A program made the translations under genes and the position numbers. This document shows, in pieces, positions 1 to 7,134 of a DNA stretch of 13,844 bases. Where the stretch lies: positions 1 through 13,844 of the forward strand of contig DBCM01000070.1 in assembly GCA_002293045.1 (NCBI GenBank). Direction: 5' to 3'. The notes below the pieces were generated by a model. It did no database searches and had not been told where the DNA came from. It was given only the letters and a program-made list of their open reading frames with translations. This DNA comes from Flavobacteriales bacterium UBA958. GTDB taxonomy: Bacteria; Bacteroidota; Bacteroidia; Flavobacteriales_D; Crocinitomicaceae. Within the stretch, counting starts at the first letter, position 1, and every line of letters starts with the position of its first letter.

Positions 1-342
1 AATGCAGGCCACCTCATCGAGTTTTTTACTGGTAAATGGCAGCACAATACGCACGGTGTCTTTGTCGGGAGAAGGCATAGATTTTGGCTCCTTACGCGGA
101 TTAATCCGAACGGACATCGCTCCATAACCGGGTTGATCTACCGTGATGACTTCGATATCATTTACCTCGTCCAAGGTAAACACGCCTTTGTTGTCGGTAC
201 TCACTGACTTACCATCGAAGCGAAGAATTCGAACGCCCGATAAGGGTTGGTATTTTTCATCGGTAACTTTACCAACCATGGTGGTTTGTGCTTGAGCCAT
301 CAGGGCACATAACACAGAAAAAATAAAAACCTTTCCTTTCAT
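1..342 (-). CDS. N-terminus of exported carboxypeptidase-regulatory-like protein, probable TonB-dependent receptor (partial)
   Basis: The frame opens at ATG 342-340 and stays open to the window edge (114 codons, no stop), so the 3' part lies outside. Residues 1-18 form a signal peptide (MKGKVFIFSVLCALMAQA, cleavage before Gln19). Residues 20 to about 105 resemble the CarboxypepD_reg-like beta-sandwich that precedes the plug in many Bacteroidota TonB-dependent receptors: VTDEKYQPLSGVRI, then STDNKGVFTL, then VRIVLPF and LDEV near the end. The LDEV stretch sits where a TonB-box-like segment is expected, but plug and barrel are not in view. The gene lies directly downstream of a TPP riboswitch. 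THI-box control of TonB-dependent outer-membrane receptors is established in Bacteroidota, so a role in thiamin or thiamin-precursor uptake is the best inference. Alternatives are another exported protein with the same N-terminal domain, such as an outer-membrane beta-barrel or peptidase. Confidence 0.75.
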   Translation of the reverse strand, partial: MKGKVFIFSVLCALMAQAQTTMVGKVTDEKYQPLSGVRILRFDGKSVSTDNKGVFTLDEVNDIEVITVDQPGYGAMSVRINPRKEPKSMPSPDKDTVRIVLPFTSKKLDEVACI

Positions 343-379
343 AATAAAATTATTATGACAAGTCAAGGGGCAAACTTGT
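340..379 (-). promoter_or_regulatory. Two tandem hairpins between the riboswitch and the start codon; likely expression platform
   Basis: Read on the minus strand, a perfect 6-bp stem (ACAAGT / ACTTGT, 379-374 with 363-358) with a 10-base loop is followed immediately by a perfect 7-bp stem (CATAATA / TATTATG, 357-351 with 346-340) around a 4-base loop. The last three bases of the second stem are the ATG start codon. The loop of the first hairpin contains CCCCTT (370-365), complementary to AAGGGG (462-457) in the 5' strand of the TPP aptamer. This suggests that ligand state is read out as access to the start codon, but that is inferred from base pairing only. Confidence 0.45.
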
Positions 380-394
380 ATGTGATTAAAAAAC

Positions 395-466
395 CTCCTC
401 CCGTCGCAAGCATTACCCTGATCCGGTACAATGGGTGTAATCTCAGCCTTGCGGCACCCCTTAGAG
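395..466 (-). promoter_or_regulatory. TPP riboswitch (THI box)
   Basis: The minus strand carries the TPP aptamer in order: P1 strand CTCT, the conserved GGGGTGCC, a P3 hairpin GCC-GCAA-GGC, the invariant CTGAGA, TTACACCC closing P2, then ACCGGATCAGGGTAATGC and TTGCGACGGGA, closed by GGAG. The 31-base 3' half aligns without gaps to the usual form; CAGG and CTTG replace the usual CCGG pair while still allowing P5 pairing, as expected of a functional RNA. It controls the partial exported gene downstream. In Gram-negative bacteria TPP binding usually lowers translation initiation; no T-tract terminator follows the aptamer, which fits translational control. Confidence 0.93.
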
Positions 467-473
467 AACGGTA

Positions 474-507
474 CAAAGTTAAATGAAAAATCAATTAGAT
501 TCACAAA
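474..507 (-). promoter_or_regulatory. Bacteroidota-type promoter of the riboswitch-controlled gene
   Basis: On the minus strand an exact TAnnTTTG -7 box (TAACTTTG, 481-474) is preceded after 22 bases by TTTG (507-504) as the -33 box. A start about five bases downstream of the -7 box would place the RNA 5' end just ahead of the P1 strand of the riboswitch at 466. The spacing is at the long end of what is reported for this promoter class. Confidence 0.6.
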
Positions 508-579
508 AAATACCTGGCCAAGCGAATTAGGGCTTAGGCCAAGATTCTAACTAAGTCATTGTTAATGTAATAAACCTCC

Positions 580-600
580 TTCTTCTCATAAAAAGAAGAA
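580..600 (-). terminator. Weak hairpin downstream of asd
   Basis: A perfect 7-bp inverted repeat (TTCTTCT / AGAAGAA) with a 7-base loop lies about 75 bases past the asd stop and ahead of the next promoter. It is AT-rich and has no clean T-tract, so it is a weak terminator candidate. The rest of 508-673 shows no gene. Confidence 0.2.
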
Positions 601-673
601 ACAATCTCATGTCCATTTTTTATACATTAAATGAACATATGTGCTTTATTTGTCCAAAACCTAGGAGCTATTT

Positions 674-1654
674 TTATCTAAAACGAAGCAGTAGTTGCGC
701 AATCTGCACCGCATTGGTAGCCGCACCTTTGCGTAAGTTATCTGCTACAATCCACAAATTCAAGGTGTTAGGCTGCGAAAAGTCTCGGCGCATACGTCCA
801 ACAAAAACCGCATCTTTTCCTTCGGCAAATTTAGGCATGGGGTATTCGAAGGCCTCCAAGTTATCCTGAACCACGATGCCTGGGGTTTGTTCCAAGATCG
901 TTCGCACTTCCTCCAACTCAAATTCCGAGTTGAATTCGATATTCACGGATTCAGAATGCCCCCCAACTACTGGAACACGCACGGCGGTTGCAACCACATC
1001 TATCGCCGAATCCACTATCTTTTTGGTTTCATTGGTTAGCTTCATTTCTTCCTTAGTGTACCCATTCGCTAAAAAACTATCGCACTGTGGAATGCAATTC
1101 TTGTCGATGGGATAGTGATATGCCATGTCACCGGTTATTCCCGCACGCTCATTCTCCATTTGCTGAACCGCCTTAACTCCTGTTCCCGTAATGCTCTGAT
1201 AGGTGGAAACTATGACGCGATTTACCCCAAATCGTTTATGTAAGGGCGCTAAGACCATCACCAACTGAATGGTACTGCAGTTTGGATTCGCAATAATTAA
1301 ATCTTCTGATGTCAATTGATCCCCGTTAATTTCTGGAACGACAAGCTTTTTCGTTGGGTCCATGCGCCATGCCGAGGAATTATCAATCACCACGGTCCCC
1401 ACAGCAGCAAACTTTGGTGCCCATTCCAAGGAAGTTTCTCCACCTGCTGAAAAAATAGCAAGGTCTAAATGCAAGTCAACTGCCGTTTGCATCCCAATGA
1501 CTGGATAGGATTTGCCATTAAATACAACTTCTTTTCCCACAGAATTCTCGGATGCAACGGGATAAAACTCGGTAATTGGGAACGCTTGTTCTACCAATAC
1601 CTTCATCATAACATTTCCCACCATTCCAGTGGCTCCAACTACAGCAATTCGCAT
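674..1654 (-). CDS. asd: Aspartate-semialdehyde dehydrogenase
   Basis: This 326-residue enzyme reduces L-aspartyl-4-phosphate to L-aspartate-4-semialdehyde with NADPH in the cytoplasm, the branch-point step to lysine/diaminopimelate, threonine and methionine. The N-terminal Rossmann motif is GATGMVG (residues 7-13). The catalytic cysteine is Cys126 in NPNCSTIQ, the substrate-binding QSITGTG follows at about 153-159, and RVPVVGGHSESV carries the active-site His233. Length matches the family. The frame runs open upstream to 1795, but residues before MRIAVVGATG are unlike the family and overlap the divergent gene, so the ATG at 1654-1652 is chosen. The gene stands alone on the minus strand, 80 bases from the divergent operon at 1735. 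The -7-like TAACTTTA at 1706-1699 could belong to its promoter. Confidence 0.96.
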   Translation of the reverse strand: MRIAVVGATGMVGNVMMKVLVEQAFPITEFYPVASENSVGKEVVFNGKSYPVIGMQTAVDLHLDLAIFSAGGETSLEWAPKFAAVGTVVIDNSSAWRMDPTKKLVVPEINGDQLTSEDLIIANPNCSTIQLVMVLAPLHKRFGVNRVIVSTYQSITGTGVKAVQQMENERAGITGDMAYHYPIDKNCIPQCDSFLANGYTKEEMKLTNETKKIVDSAIDVVATAVRVPVVGGHSESVNIEFNSEFELEEVRTILEQTPGIVVQDNLEAFEYPMPKFAEGKDAVFVGRMRRDFSQPNTLNLWIVADNLRKGAATNAVQIAQLLLRFR

Positions 1655-1698
1655 GTTCTTAACGTTATTATAATTAAACGAATGGGTTTTTCTGCGTG

Positions 1699-1714
1699 TA
1701 AAGTTATACATTTG
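1699..1714. promoter_or_regulatory. Back-to-back -7 boxes of a divergent promoter region
   Basis: Between asd and the divergent operon, TACATTTG (1707-1714, plus strand) matches TAnnTTTG exactly and lies 20 bases ahead of ATG 1735. It directly abuts TAACTTTA on the minus strand (1706-1699), which matches seven of eight positions and points to asd. Good -33 boxes are not evident on either side, so the assignment is tentative. Confidence 0.35.
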
Positions 1715-1734
1715 AAGTATCATACAGACTACGG

Positions 1735-4323
1735 ATGAACCTACGTATATTACTCTTGCCTTTTTTTCTGGTGCTGACGCTGTGTTTTCAAGCACAACTT
1801 ACCGATAACTTCAACGACGGAGATTTTACGCAAAACCCTACTTGGCAAGGCACCAATGCAGATTTCTTGGTGAACGGCACCTCTGAATTACAACTAAGCA
1901 GTGCAGTGGCAGGAACGTCATATTTGAGTACTCCTCACGTGCTAGGTACCTTAACCAATACCGAATGGCAAATCAAGGTTAGACAAACCTTTTCTCCGTC
2001 CTCAAGCAATTTCGGGAAAGTCTTTTTAACGGCAGATAACGCCGATATGACGTTAGTGCAAAATGGGTATTATCTATTATTTGGTGAAACAGGTTCTACC
2101 GATGCCATTCGCTTATTTGCGCTCAACGCTGGAGTTGCGACTCAGATTTGCGCGGGTACCGATGGGCAAATTTCCGCGAGCTGTAACGCCAGTGTTAAGG
2201 TGAAGCGAGATGGTGCAGGCTTATGGTCTCTTTATGCCGACCTAAGCGGAGGAACAAATTACACCTTATTGTCTAATGGTAGCGATGCATCCGCCTTACT
2301 GGGTAGTCATTTTGGGGTGCTTTGCACCTACACCATCAGTAATGCAACAAAATTCTATTTCGACAACGTGTATATCGGTCCTGAGATTTTAGATGCAACA
2401 CCCCCTGTGTTGGCCAGCGTTACTCCGATGTCTTCTACGCAACTAGATATACTATTTAGCGAATCGGTTACCGTAGCCAGTGCCCAAAATATCATCAACT
2501 ACTCGTTTAATCCGAGTTTATCCTTGAGTAATTTATCTCAAGATGCCAACAATACCGCCTTGGTTCATGGGGTATTGTCAACTCCATTGGTAAACGGAAC
2601 AACCTACACCGCAACCGCGAATGGGATTGTGGATTTAAGTGGTAACACCGCTGGAACTACTTCCGTTACCTTTCAGTATTTAGTTTCGGATAGTGCCGTC
2701 AAAGGAGACCTTCTGATTACGGAATTCTTTCCGGATCCAAGTCCTGTGATTGGGTTACCTGCCGTTGAGTACATCGAAATATATAATGCCAGTGCAGGTA
2801 AAATCTTTGATTTGACAGGGTACCACATCACCGATGGCCCGTCGAATGGATTAATCACCTCAGGTTGGATTCTTCCAGGGGAATACAAGGTATTAACAGC
2901 CACCGCGAATATACCCTTGTTTACTACGACTACGGCCTTGGGCGTAACCAGCTTTCCTTCGTTGAACAACGCAGGAGATACGGTAATGCTTAAGAATCCG
3001 AGCGATATCCCCCTAGATTTAGTGGTGTACACCGATGCTTGGTATAAGGACCCCATAAAACAAGACGGTGGATACAGCTTAGAACTCATTAATCCGAACG
3101 ACCCATGTTCAGATGAAAATAACTGGACGGCTTCAACGGATGCCAGTGGGGGAACTCCTGGACAGGTGAATTCAGTGCATGACCTCACACCCGATATGCA
3201 GGCCCCAAATTTAAGCTTATTGGTAGCGTCAGCGCCTAATTATTTACAACTGTGGTTTGACGAAGGCATGGATTCAAGCAGTTTGGTAAATGCCCTGTAT
3301 CAATTTAGTCCGGGACTCAGTATAGGTATGATCTATGCCAACGGGACATACACCAACACGGTAATACTCCAGTTTTCTCAAGCATTGGCTCCGTCTCAAA
3401 TTTATACCCTGACGATGGAAAACGCAGCGGATTGTTGGATGAATGCTCAACCACTTGTGGGACAATTCGCCTTGACAGAAACTCCTTTATCAGGGGAAAT
3501 CGTGGTGAATGAAATCTTACAGAATCCCTATAACGGCGGACAAGACTGGATCGAGTTGTACAATAACTCAAACAAGATTTTCAACCTGAAGAACTTGCAA
3601 TTCGCCAATTTCGACAACGATACGATTGCTAATTTTAAAACGGTCGGCCCTAATTTCATATTGAAACCGGGTGCATACGCAGTGCTGGGCGAGGATTCTT
3701 CATTTGTAAAACAAAACTATCCATTTCACGGGGTTGGAACCTTTGTGTATGCCGAGTTACCCAGTTATAACAACGACTCCGGTAGCGTGTACCTGTTCAA
3801 TGAAAATCAAACGCTCCTTGATTTAGTGAAATACTCCAACGAATGGCAATTTCCACTCTTGGATGACGTGGATGGCGTTTCCTTGGAGCGGCTTGACCCG
3901 AATGGTTTATCCAGCGATGGGATGAACTGGCACAGTGCGGCCGAGGCCGTACAGTTTGGTACGCCTGGACTGAAGAACTCACAGTATTTGCCAGTAACGG
4001 CAAATGGTACTTTTACCTTAGACGGTGAATTATTTTCTCCAGACATGGACGGATATTTAGACGTGATGCAAGCAAGCTATCAATTGGCGCAAGCGAATTG
4101 CCTGGGTACGGTAAGTATCTACGATGAACGCGGCAGACTAGTTCGCACCTTATTCAAAAATCAATTAATGGCTACCGAAGGAAGCTTTTCTTGGAATGGG
4201 GTCAAAGACGATCAAACCAAGGCGTCTATCGGAATTTATGTGGTTGTATTCGAAGCTTTTTCTTTGGACGGCGGGTTAATCTATTCCGGACGAAAAGCGG
4301 TGACATTAGCAGGTAATTTATAA
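1735..4323 (+). CDS. Secreted multidomain lamin-tail-domain protein
   Basis: This 862-residue exported protein has a signal peptide (MNLRILLLPFFLVLTLCFQA, cleavage near residue 20). Domains in order: a concanavalin/LamG-like region (about 21-215, opening with DNFNDGDFT); an Ig-like domain (about 219-318, with PPVLASVTPMSSTQLDILFS); a lamin-tail domain (about 323-480, with LLITEFFPDPSP and VEYIEIYNAS, ending GGTPGQVNS); a second Ig-like domain (about 490-583); a second lamin-tail domain (about 586-745, with IVVNEILQNPYNGG and DWIELYNNS, ending GTPGLKNS); and a FlgD-like C-terminal Ig domain (about 750-862, VSIYDERGRLVRTL then FSWNGVKDD). No typical type A sorting domain is present; the C-terminus resembles the FlgD-like ends of some surface proteins. 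Lamin-tail domains in bacteria are extracellular and often accompany nucleases or adhesins, but no catalytic motif is seen. It probably acts at the cell surface. The stop lies one base before the next gene. Confidence 0.85.
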   Translation: MNLRILLLPFFLVLTLCFQAQLTDNFNDGDFTQNPTWQGTNADFLVNGTSELQLSSAVAGTSYLSTPHVLGTLTNTEWQIKVRQTFSPSSSNFGKVFLTADNADMTLVQNGYYLLFGETGSTDAIRLFALNAGVATQICAGTDGQISASCNASVKVKRDGAGLWSLYADLSGGTNYTLLSNGSDASALLGSHFGVLCTYTISNATKFYFDNVYIGPEILDATPPVLASVTPMSSTQLDILFSESVTVASAQNIINYSFNPSLSLSNLSQDANNTALVHGVLSTPLVNGTTYTATANGIVDLSGNTAGTTSVTFQYLVSDSAVKGDLLITEFFPDPSPVIGLPAVEYIEIYNASAGKIFDLTGYHITDGPSNGLITSGWILPGEYKVLTATANIPLFTTTTALGVTSFPSLNNAGDTVMLKNPSDIPLDLVVYTDAWYKDPIKQDGGYSLELINPNDPCSDENNWTASTDASGGTPGQVNSVHDLTPDMQAPNLSLLVASAPNYLQLWFDEGMDSSSLVNALYQFSPGLSIGMIYANGTYTNTVILQFSQALAPSQIYTLTMENAADCWMNAQPLVGQFALTETPLSGEIVVNEILQNPYNGGQDWIELYNNSNKIFNLKNLQFANFDNDTIANFKTVGPNFILKPGAYAVLGEDSSFVKQNYPFHGVGTFVYAELPSYNNDSGSVYLFNENQTLLDLVKYSNEWQFPLLDDVDGVSLERLDPNGLSSDGMNWHSAAEAVQFGTPGLKNSQYLPVTANGTFTLDGELFSPDMDGYLDVMQASYQLAQANCLGTVSIYDERGRLVRTLFKNQLMATEGSFSWNGVKDDQTKASIGIYVVVFEAFSLDGGLIYSGRKAVTLAGNL

Positions 4324-4324
4324 G

Positions 4325-5581
4325 ATGTTTTCACCCGGAAAAAAAAATTGGATCAAAAAATTCTTTTCGTTAGTAGATCGAAACGAGATACACTTACAAG
4401 TAAATCTTTCGAGCGAAACGGATAATGTGGAGGAACAAATCAGAGAAGTCTGTGAACATACTGGTATATTATACGGAGTTCCCAATCAGAATTTATATGC
4501 GCAGAATTTGGTGGATTCCGCGACCCGAAATGAAAAATTGATTTTGTTACTTTTTGAATCTTTTCTATTCATTGATCAAAAACATCAAGGAGAGAACTTT
4601 ACACAGGATGATTTTTTACATCGTTTATCCAGCTTTTATCAAATCAATACGACCAATACTTCGCGTACTTGGTACGGTGCCTCCGTAAAGCCAGAGGTCA
4701 TTAAAATTGAACAGTTACTGTCGGACCGCATCAAAGTGCATAGCTCGTATAGTGATCGAAATTTCTGGTTTAATCATTTAACCAATGGGTTTTTGTTTTT
4801 GGACCTCATATTGTTTCATGAAAGCTATTCATCGGGGCCAATTAAAGCGCAAGAACGCTACAATCAATGGGTAGAATCCGTATTAATACTCATGAGTTAT
4901 TTACCATATAATCACCCAGCGGAAAAGGTTCACTTTGACACCACCATGTTCAAGAACCTCCTGCTTTCGGCGGAATTACCGGAGCAACAGGTTCAACACA
5001 TTAAAAAAGGAGCACTTTCATCGGAGCAATACAGCGAAGCATTGAACACTGTGCTAGAGGTTCCACTTTTATCCCTTTTTACGTTTCATTTTACCCTTAT
5101 TTTATTCCACAGTTATCCGAGTAATTCCTTTGTTAAAGGGTCATTTCTTTTTGAATTTGGGGAAGCAATTGGGTTATCCGAGGAACAAATCACAGAAGTG
5201 TTTTGGGAATGTCGAAAATCATTAAGTAACCACTCAAGCGAATTTTATCATTTAGTTTCGGAATCAGAGTCTAAAATTCTAACCACGCATTTAACTAGAA
5301 AATACCACCGCATTTTAGGGCGAAATAAGGATCGTTTAATACAGGAATTAAAAGAAAGTAAGGAATTAGTGTACTTAGTGCGGCAATCTGCCTTGAGGGA
5401 ATTAACTCCGGAGGAAAAGGAAAAAGTCAGAACGCAATCCCTAGATCTCATGAAAACAGTACCAAGCATCGGAATCTATTTGCTTCCGGGTGGGGCCCTG
5501 TGGCTGCCTTTAGTGCTTAAACTAATTCCCGATTTACTCCCTTCCGCCTTTAAAGAAAATGAGGTAGAGGAGAAGAAATAG
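4325..5581 (+). CDS. LETM1-related protein, possibly biofilm-associated
   Basis: This 418-residue protein has no signal peptide. Most of it is a helical, charged, aromatic-rich region without a recognised motif. The C-terminus (about 345-405) is diagnostic: LTPEEKEKVRTQSLDLMK, then VPSIGIYLLPGGALWLPLVL and LIPDLLPSAF. This matches the LETM1-like segment shared by a flavobacterial family that has been annotated as LETM1-related and biofilm-associated. The LPGG-containing hydrophobic stretch (about 380-400) could insert in or lie on a membrane. In mitochondria LETM1 proteins affect cation exchange, but transferring that role here is not justified. The start one base after the preceding stop shows cotranscription with the secreted lamin-tail protein, a functional hint that is not proof. 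The C-terminal tail is acidic/basic (ENEVEEKK). Confidence 0.75.
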   Translation: MFSPGKKNWIKKFFSLVDRNEIHLQVNLSSETDNVEEQIREVCEHTGILYGVPNQNLYAQNLVDSATRNEKLILLLFESFLFIDQKHQGENFTQDDFLHRLSSFYQINTTNTSRTWYGASVKPEVIKIEQLLSDRIKVHSSYSDRNFWFNHLTNGFLFLDLILFHESYSSGPIKAQERYNQWVESVLILMSYLPYNHPAEKVHFDTTMFKNLLLSAELPEQQVQHIKKGALSSEQYSEALNTVLEVPLLSLFTFHFTLILFHSYPSNSFVKGSFLFEFGEAIGLSEEQITEVFWECRKSLSNHSSEFYHLVSESESKILTTHLTRKYHRILGRNKDRLIQELKESKELVYLVRQSALRELTPEEKEKVRTQSLDLMKTVPSIGIYLLPGGALWLPLVLKLIPDLLPSAFKENEVEEKK

Positions 5582-5615
5582 CTTGTTCAAATCCATAGCT
5601 TCAATGTTTCCACTT

Positions 5616-5665
5616 ACCCTCCGCCTAGGCGGAGATATGTCCTGCGGACTACTCAGGGTGCGTAG
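5616..5665 (+). repeat. Modular palindromic repeat, copy R1
   Basis: R1 has an outer stem ACCCT (5616-5620) / AGGGT (5655-5659) enclosing two hairpins: the 16-bp perfect palindrome CTCCGCCTAGGCGGAG (5619-5634) and GTCC-TGC-GGAC (5639-5649). It ends in GCGTAG. It lies 35 bases after the stop of the LETM1-related gene. Its second hairpin has the same stem as R4 and differs from R2 and R5. Confidence 0.8.
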
Positions 5666-5759
5666 AAACCCAAAAAATATACGCGACGGGTTTTACCCTT
5701 TCTTTTGTCTTGATGTTTTAGGGTGATATTTTTTCGTTTCTTTCGGCATCAGGACAAAG
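5666..5759. repeat. Inverted-repeat spacer between R1 and R2, possible terminator
   Basis: AAACCC (5666-5671) pairs with GGGTTT (5688-5693), and GGGTTTTACCC (5688-5698) is itself a small hairpin. Further on, TTTGTCTTGATG (5704-5715) can pair with CATCAGGACAAA (5747-5758) over 12 bp, including one G-U pair, around a 31-base loop. No gene is seen. One of these structures may end the upstream operon, but none has a clean stem plus T-run. Confidence 0.4.
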
Positions 5760-5785
5760 GAAGAACGCTAAAACAAAGATTTTTA

Positions 5786-5882
5786 CCTCTACTTTTTTTC
5801 CGCACCCTCCGCTCCGCCTAGGCGGAGGCGGAGATACGCTCGCAAAAGCGAGCACTCAGGGTACGTAGTAAAAAGCTCGGTG
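5786..5882 (-). repeat. Modular palindromic repeat, copy R2
   Basis: R2 carries the palindrome CTCCGCCTAGGCGGAG (5812-5827) with an extra CTCCG / GCGGAG collar and the hairpin GCTCGC-AAAA-GCGAGC (5838-5853), within the outer arms GCACCCT and AGGGTACG. It continues beyond the arms on both sides: a TAGAGG-type arm at 5786 and AAAAAGCTCGGTG at 5870-5882. On the minus strand it is nearly identical to R5, about 3.4 kb away, and its right 25 bases match the reverse complement of 7077-7101 at 22 positions. Confidence 0.85.
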
Positions 5883-6000
5883 CATGTTTAAGGGACAAGG
5901 TTTTACAGGAAATCTCAGTGCTTCACCTGAAGTAAAGCAAAAGAAAATAAACCCAATAAACCCTACGTTTCCTCTTTTATTCCAAATAAAACTCCCAGCG

Positions 6001-6909
6001 ATGAGCCAATTACCCCACATTATAACGTTCCAAATAGAACAGCAAATTTTCATGGTTCGTCAGCTGCACGTTATGATTGATCACGATTTAGCACAATTGT
6101 ATGAGGTCCATGTGAAACGACTGAATGAACAAGTAAAGCGAAACATCAGTCGTTTTCCAGAGCAATTTAGGTTTCAATTGACGACTGATGAAAAAACAGA
6201 ACTGGTCGCAAATTGCGACCGCTTCCATCACCTTAAGTACAGTTCCAGTAATCCATATGCATTTACGGAACAAGGAGTTGCGATGCTTTCGGCAGTTCTA
6301 AGAAGTGCCACAGCAATTAACGTTAGTATTGAAATCATGAATGTTTTTGTTGCATTGCGAAAGACACAATTTAACCAACAAGGTATATTTCAACGAGTTG
6401 AGCACATCGAACAAAAACAGCGGATCAATGATCAAAAATTTGAAAAACTTTTCAGTGCCATGGAAAAGAAACAACTTCCTGCCCAAGGTTTATTTCTAGA
6501 CGGACAAGTTTTCGATGCGTATGAACTTACCTCTCGTATCATACGATCTGCCAAACAGCACATCGTGCTAATCGATAACTACATCGATGAACAAACCTTT
6601 ACCCAATTGGCGAAAAAACAGCCCGATGTTCGGGTTTATATCCTCACTAAAACTTCTATTGCAGGTGAAAACAATGCCAGCAAGCAATTAGCATTGGACC
6701 TAAAAAAAGCCAACCAACAATACAACAACTTCGAAGTAATTCCCTTTTCAAAAAGCCACGACCGATTTTTGATCATTGACAAAACCCATGTGTATCACCT
6801 TGGAGCCTCCCTCAAAGACCTCGGTAAAAAGTGGTTTGCTTTCACCCAACTCCATGCGGATTCTGTGAGGGATTTACTTCGCGAGGTAGAAGCAAATATC
6901 TCCAACTGA
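6001..6909 (+). CDS. ORF6N-domain protein with phospholipase-D-like C-terminus
   Basis: With the ATG at 6001 this is a 302-residue cytoplasmic protein. An open frame begins at 5884, but its first 39 residues are low in family signal and start right at a repeat, so 6001 is preferred. Residues about 9-95 match the ORF6N domain (IDHDLAQLYEV, RLNEQVKRNISRFPEQFRFQL), related to the KilA-N/Bro group of putative DNA-binding domains of phage and bacterial genes. AFTEQGVAMLSAVLRS follows, then a charged, coiled-coil-like stretch (about 125-160). The C-terminus (about 165-300) resembles a phospholipase-D-like fold: HIVLIDNYID and SHDRFLIIDK, with His253, Arg255 and Asp260 in an HxR(x)4D arrangement, followed by YHLGASLKDLGKKWFAF. 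In the classic HKD motif the second position is Lys, so catalysis is uncertain. The substrate and role are unknown. The gene is bracketed by inverted repeats, which hints at transfer. Confidence 0.82.
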   Translation: MSQLPHIITFQIEQQIFMVRQLHVMIDHDLAQLYEVHVKRLNEQVKRNISRFPEQFRFQLTTDEKTELVANCDRFHHLKYSSSNPYAFTEQGVAMLSAVLRSATAINVSIEIMNVFVALRKTQFNQQGIFQRVEHIEQKQRINDQKFEKLFSAMEKKQLPAQGLFLDGQVFDAYELTSRIIRSAKQHIVLIDNYIDEQTFTQLAKKQPDVRVYILTKTSIAGENNASKQLALDLKKANQQYNNFEVIPFSKSHDRFLIIDKTHVYHLGASLKDLGKKWFAFTQLHADSVRDLLREVEANISN

Positions 6910-6972
6910 TAATATCATTAGTATTGCCCAGGGTGTATCCGGTTGCGAAGTTGATTACCTGAAGACTTTAAA

Positions 6973-7010
6973 TTCCTCTAGGTGCGGGATTAAACCCGTA
7001 CCTAGAGGAA
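6973..7010. repeat. Long hairpin downstream of the ORF6N gene
   Basis: TTCCTCTAGGT (6973-6983) pairs perfectly with ACCTAGAGGAA (7000-7010). Inside lies a G-T step, then CGGG / CCCG around the six-base loop ATTAAA. This gives a nearly continuous 16-pair stem 63 bases past the stop. It may serve as a bidirectional transcription end or be an independent palindromic repeat; no T-run follows. Confidence 0.6.
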
Positions 7011-7011
7011 G

Positions 7012-7040
7012 CCTACGCCTCCGCCGTGGCGGAGCGAAGG
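7012..7040. repeat. Partial palindromic repeat, copy R3
   Basis: CTCCGCC-GT-GGCGGAG (7019-7034) is the R1/R2/R5 palindrome with GT in place of the central TA. Flanks CCTACG (7012-7017) and CGAAGG (7035-7040) extend the stem with one mismatch and one bulged C. The outer ACCCT/AGGGT arms and the second hairpin are absent. Confidence 0.55.
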
Positions 7041-7076
7041 ATCACCGAAACGGTCAGTTTTCAGGAGTGGCGCGCC

Positions 7077-7134
7077 CACCGAGCTTTTTGGTACGCACCC
7101 TGAGTAGTCCAAAGGACATATCGAAGGGTGCGTA
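7077..7134 (+). repeat. Modular palindromic repeat, copy R4
   Basis: R4 has perfect 10-bp outer arms TACGCACCCT (7092-7101) and AGGGTGCGTA (7125-7134) around GTCC-AAA-GGAC (7107-7117). The CTCCGCC palindrome present in R1, R2 and R5 is missing at the equivalent place after TATC. Its left end (7077-7101) is an inverted copy of the R2 end next to the ORF6N gene. From 7135 to 7261 no gene or clear structure is seen. Confidence 0.8.

Noticed and set aside
609..1115. Open frames on the plus strand opposite asd
   Set aside because: They lie antisense to a clear enzyme gene, lack domain-like sequence and show no initiation signals.
1655..1795. Upstream extension of asd that would add 47 residues
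   Set aside because: The added sequence lacks family similarity, overlaps the signal-peptide region of the divergent gene, and the standard ASD start MRIAVVGATG is at 1654.
2673..4046. Several minus-strand open frames inside the lamin-tail gene
   Set aside because: They are shadows of a long coding frame; the sequences are low in domain character and overlap one another.
6001..6909. RAYT/Y1 transposase that could mobilise the repeats
   Set aside because: No HUH (His-hydrophobic-His) motif with a catalytic Tyr is seen; the N-terminus is clearly ORF6N.
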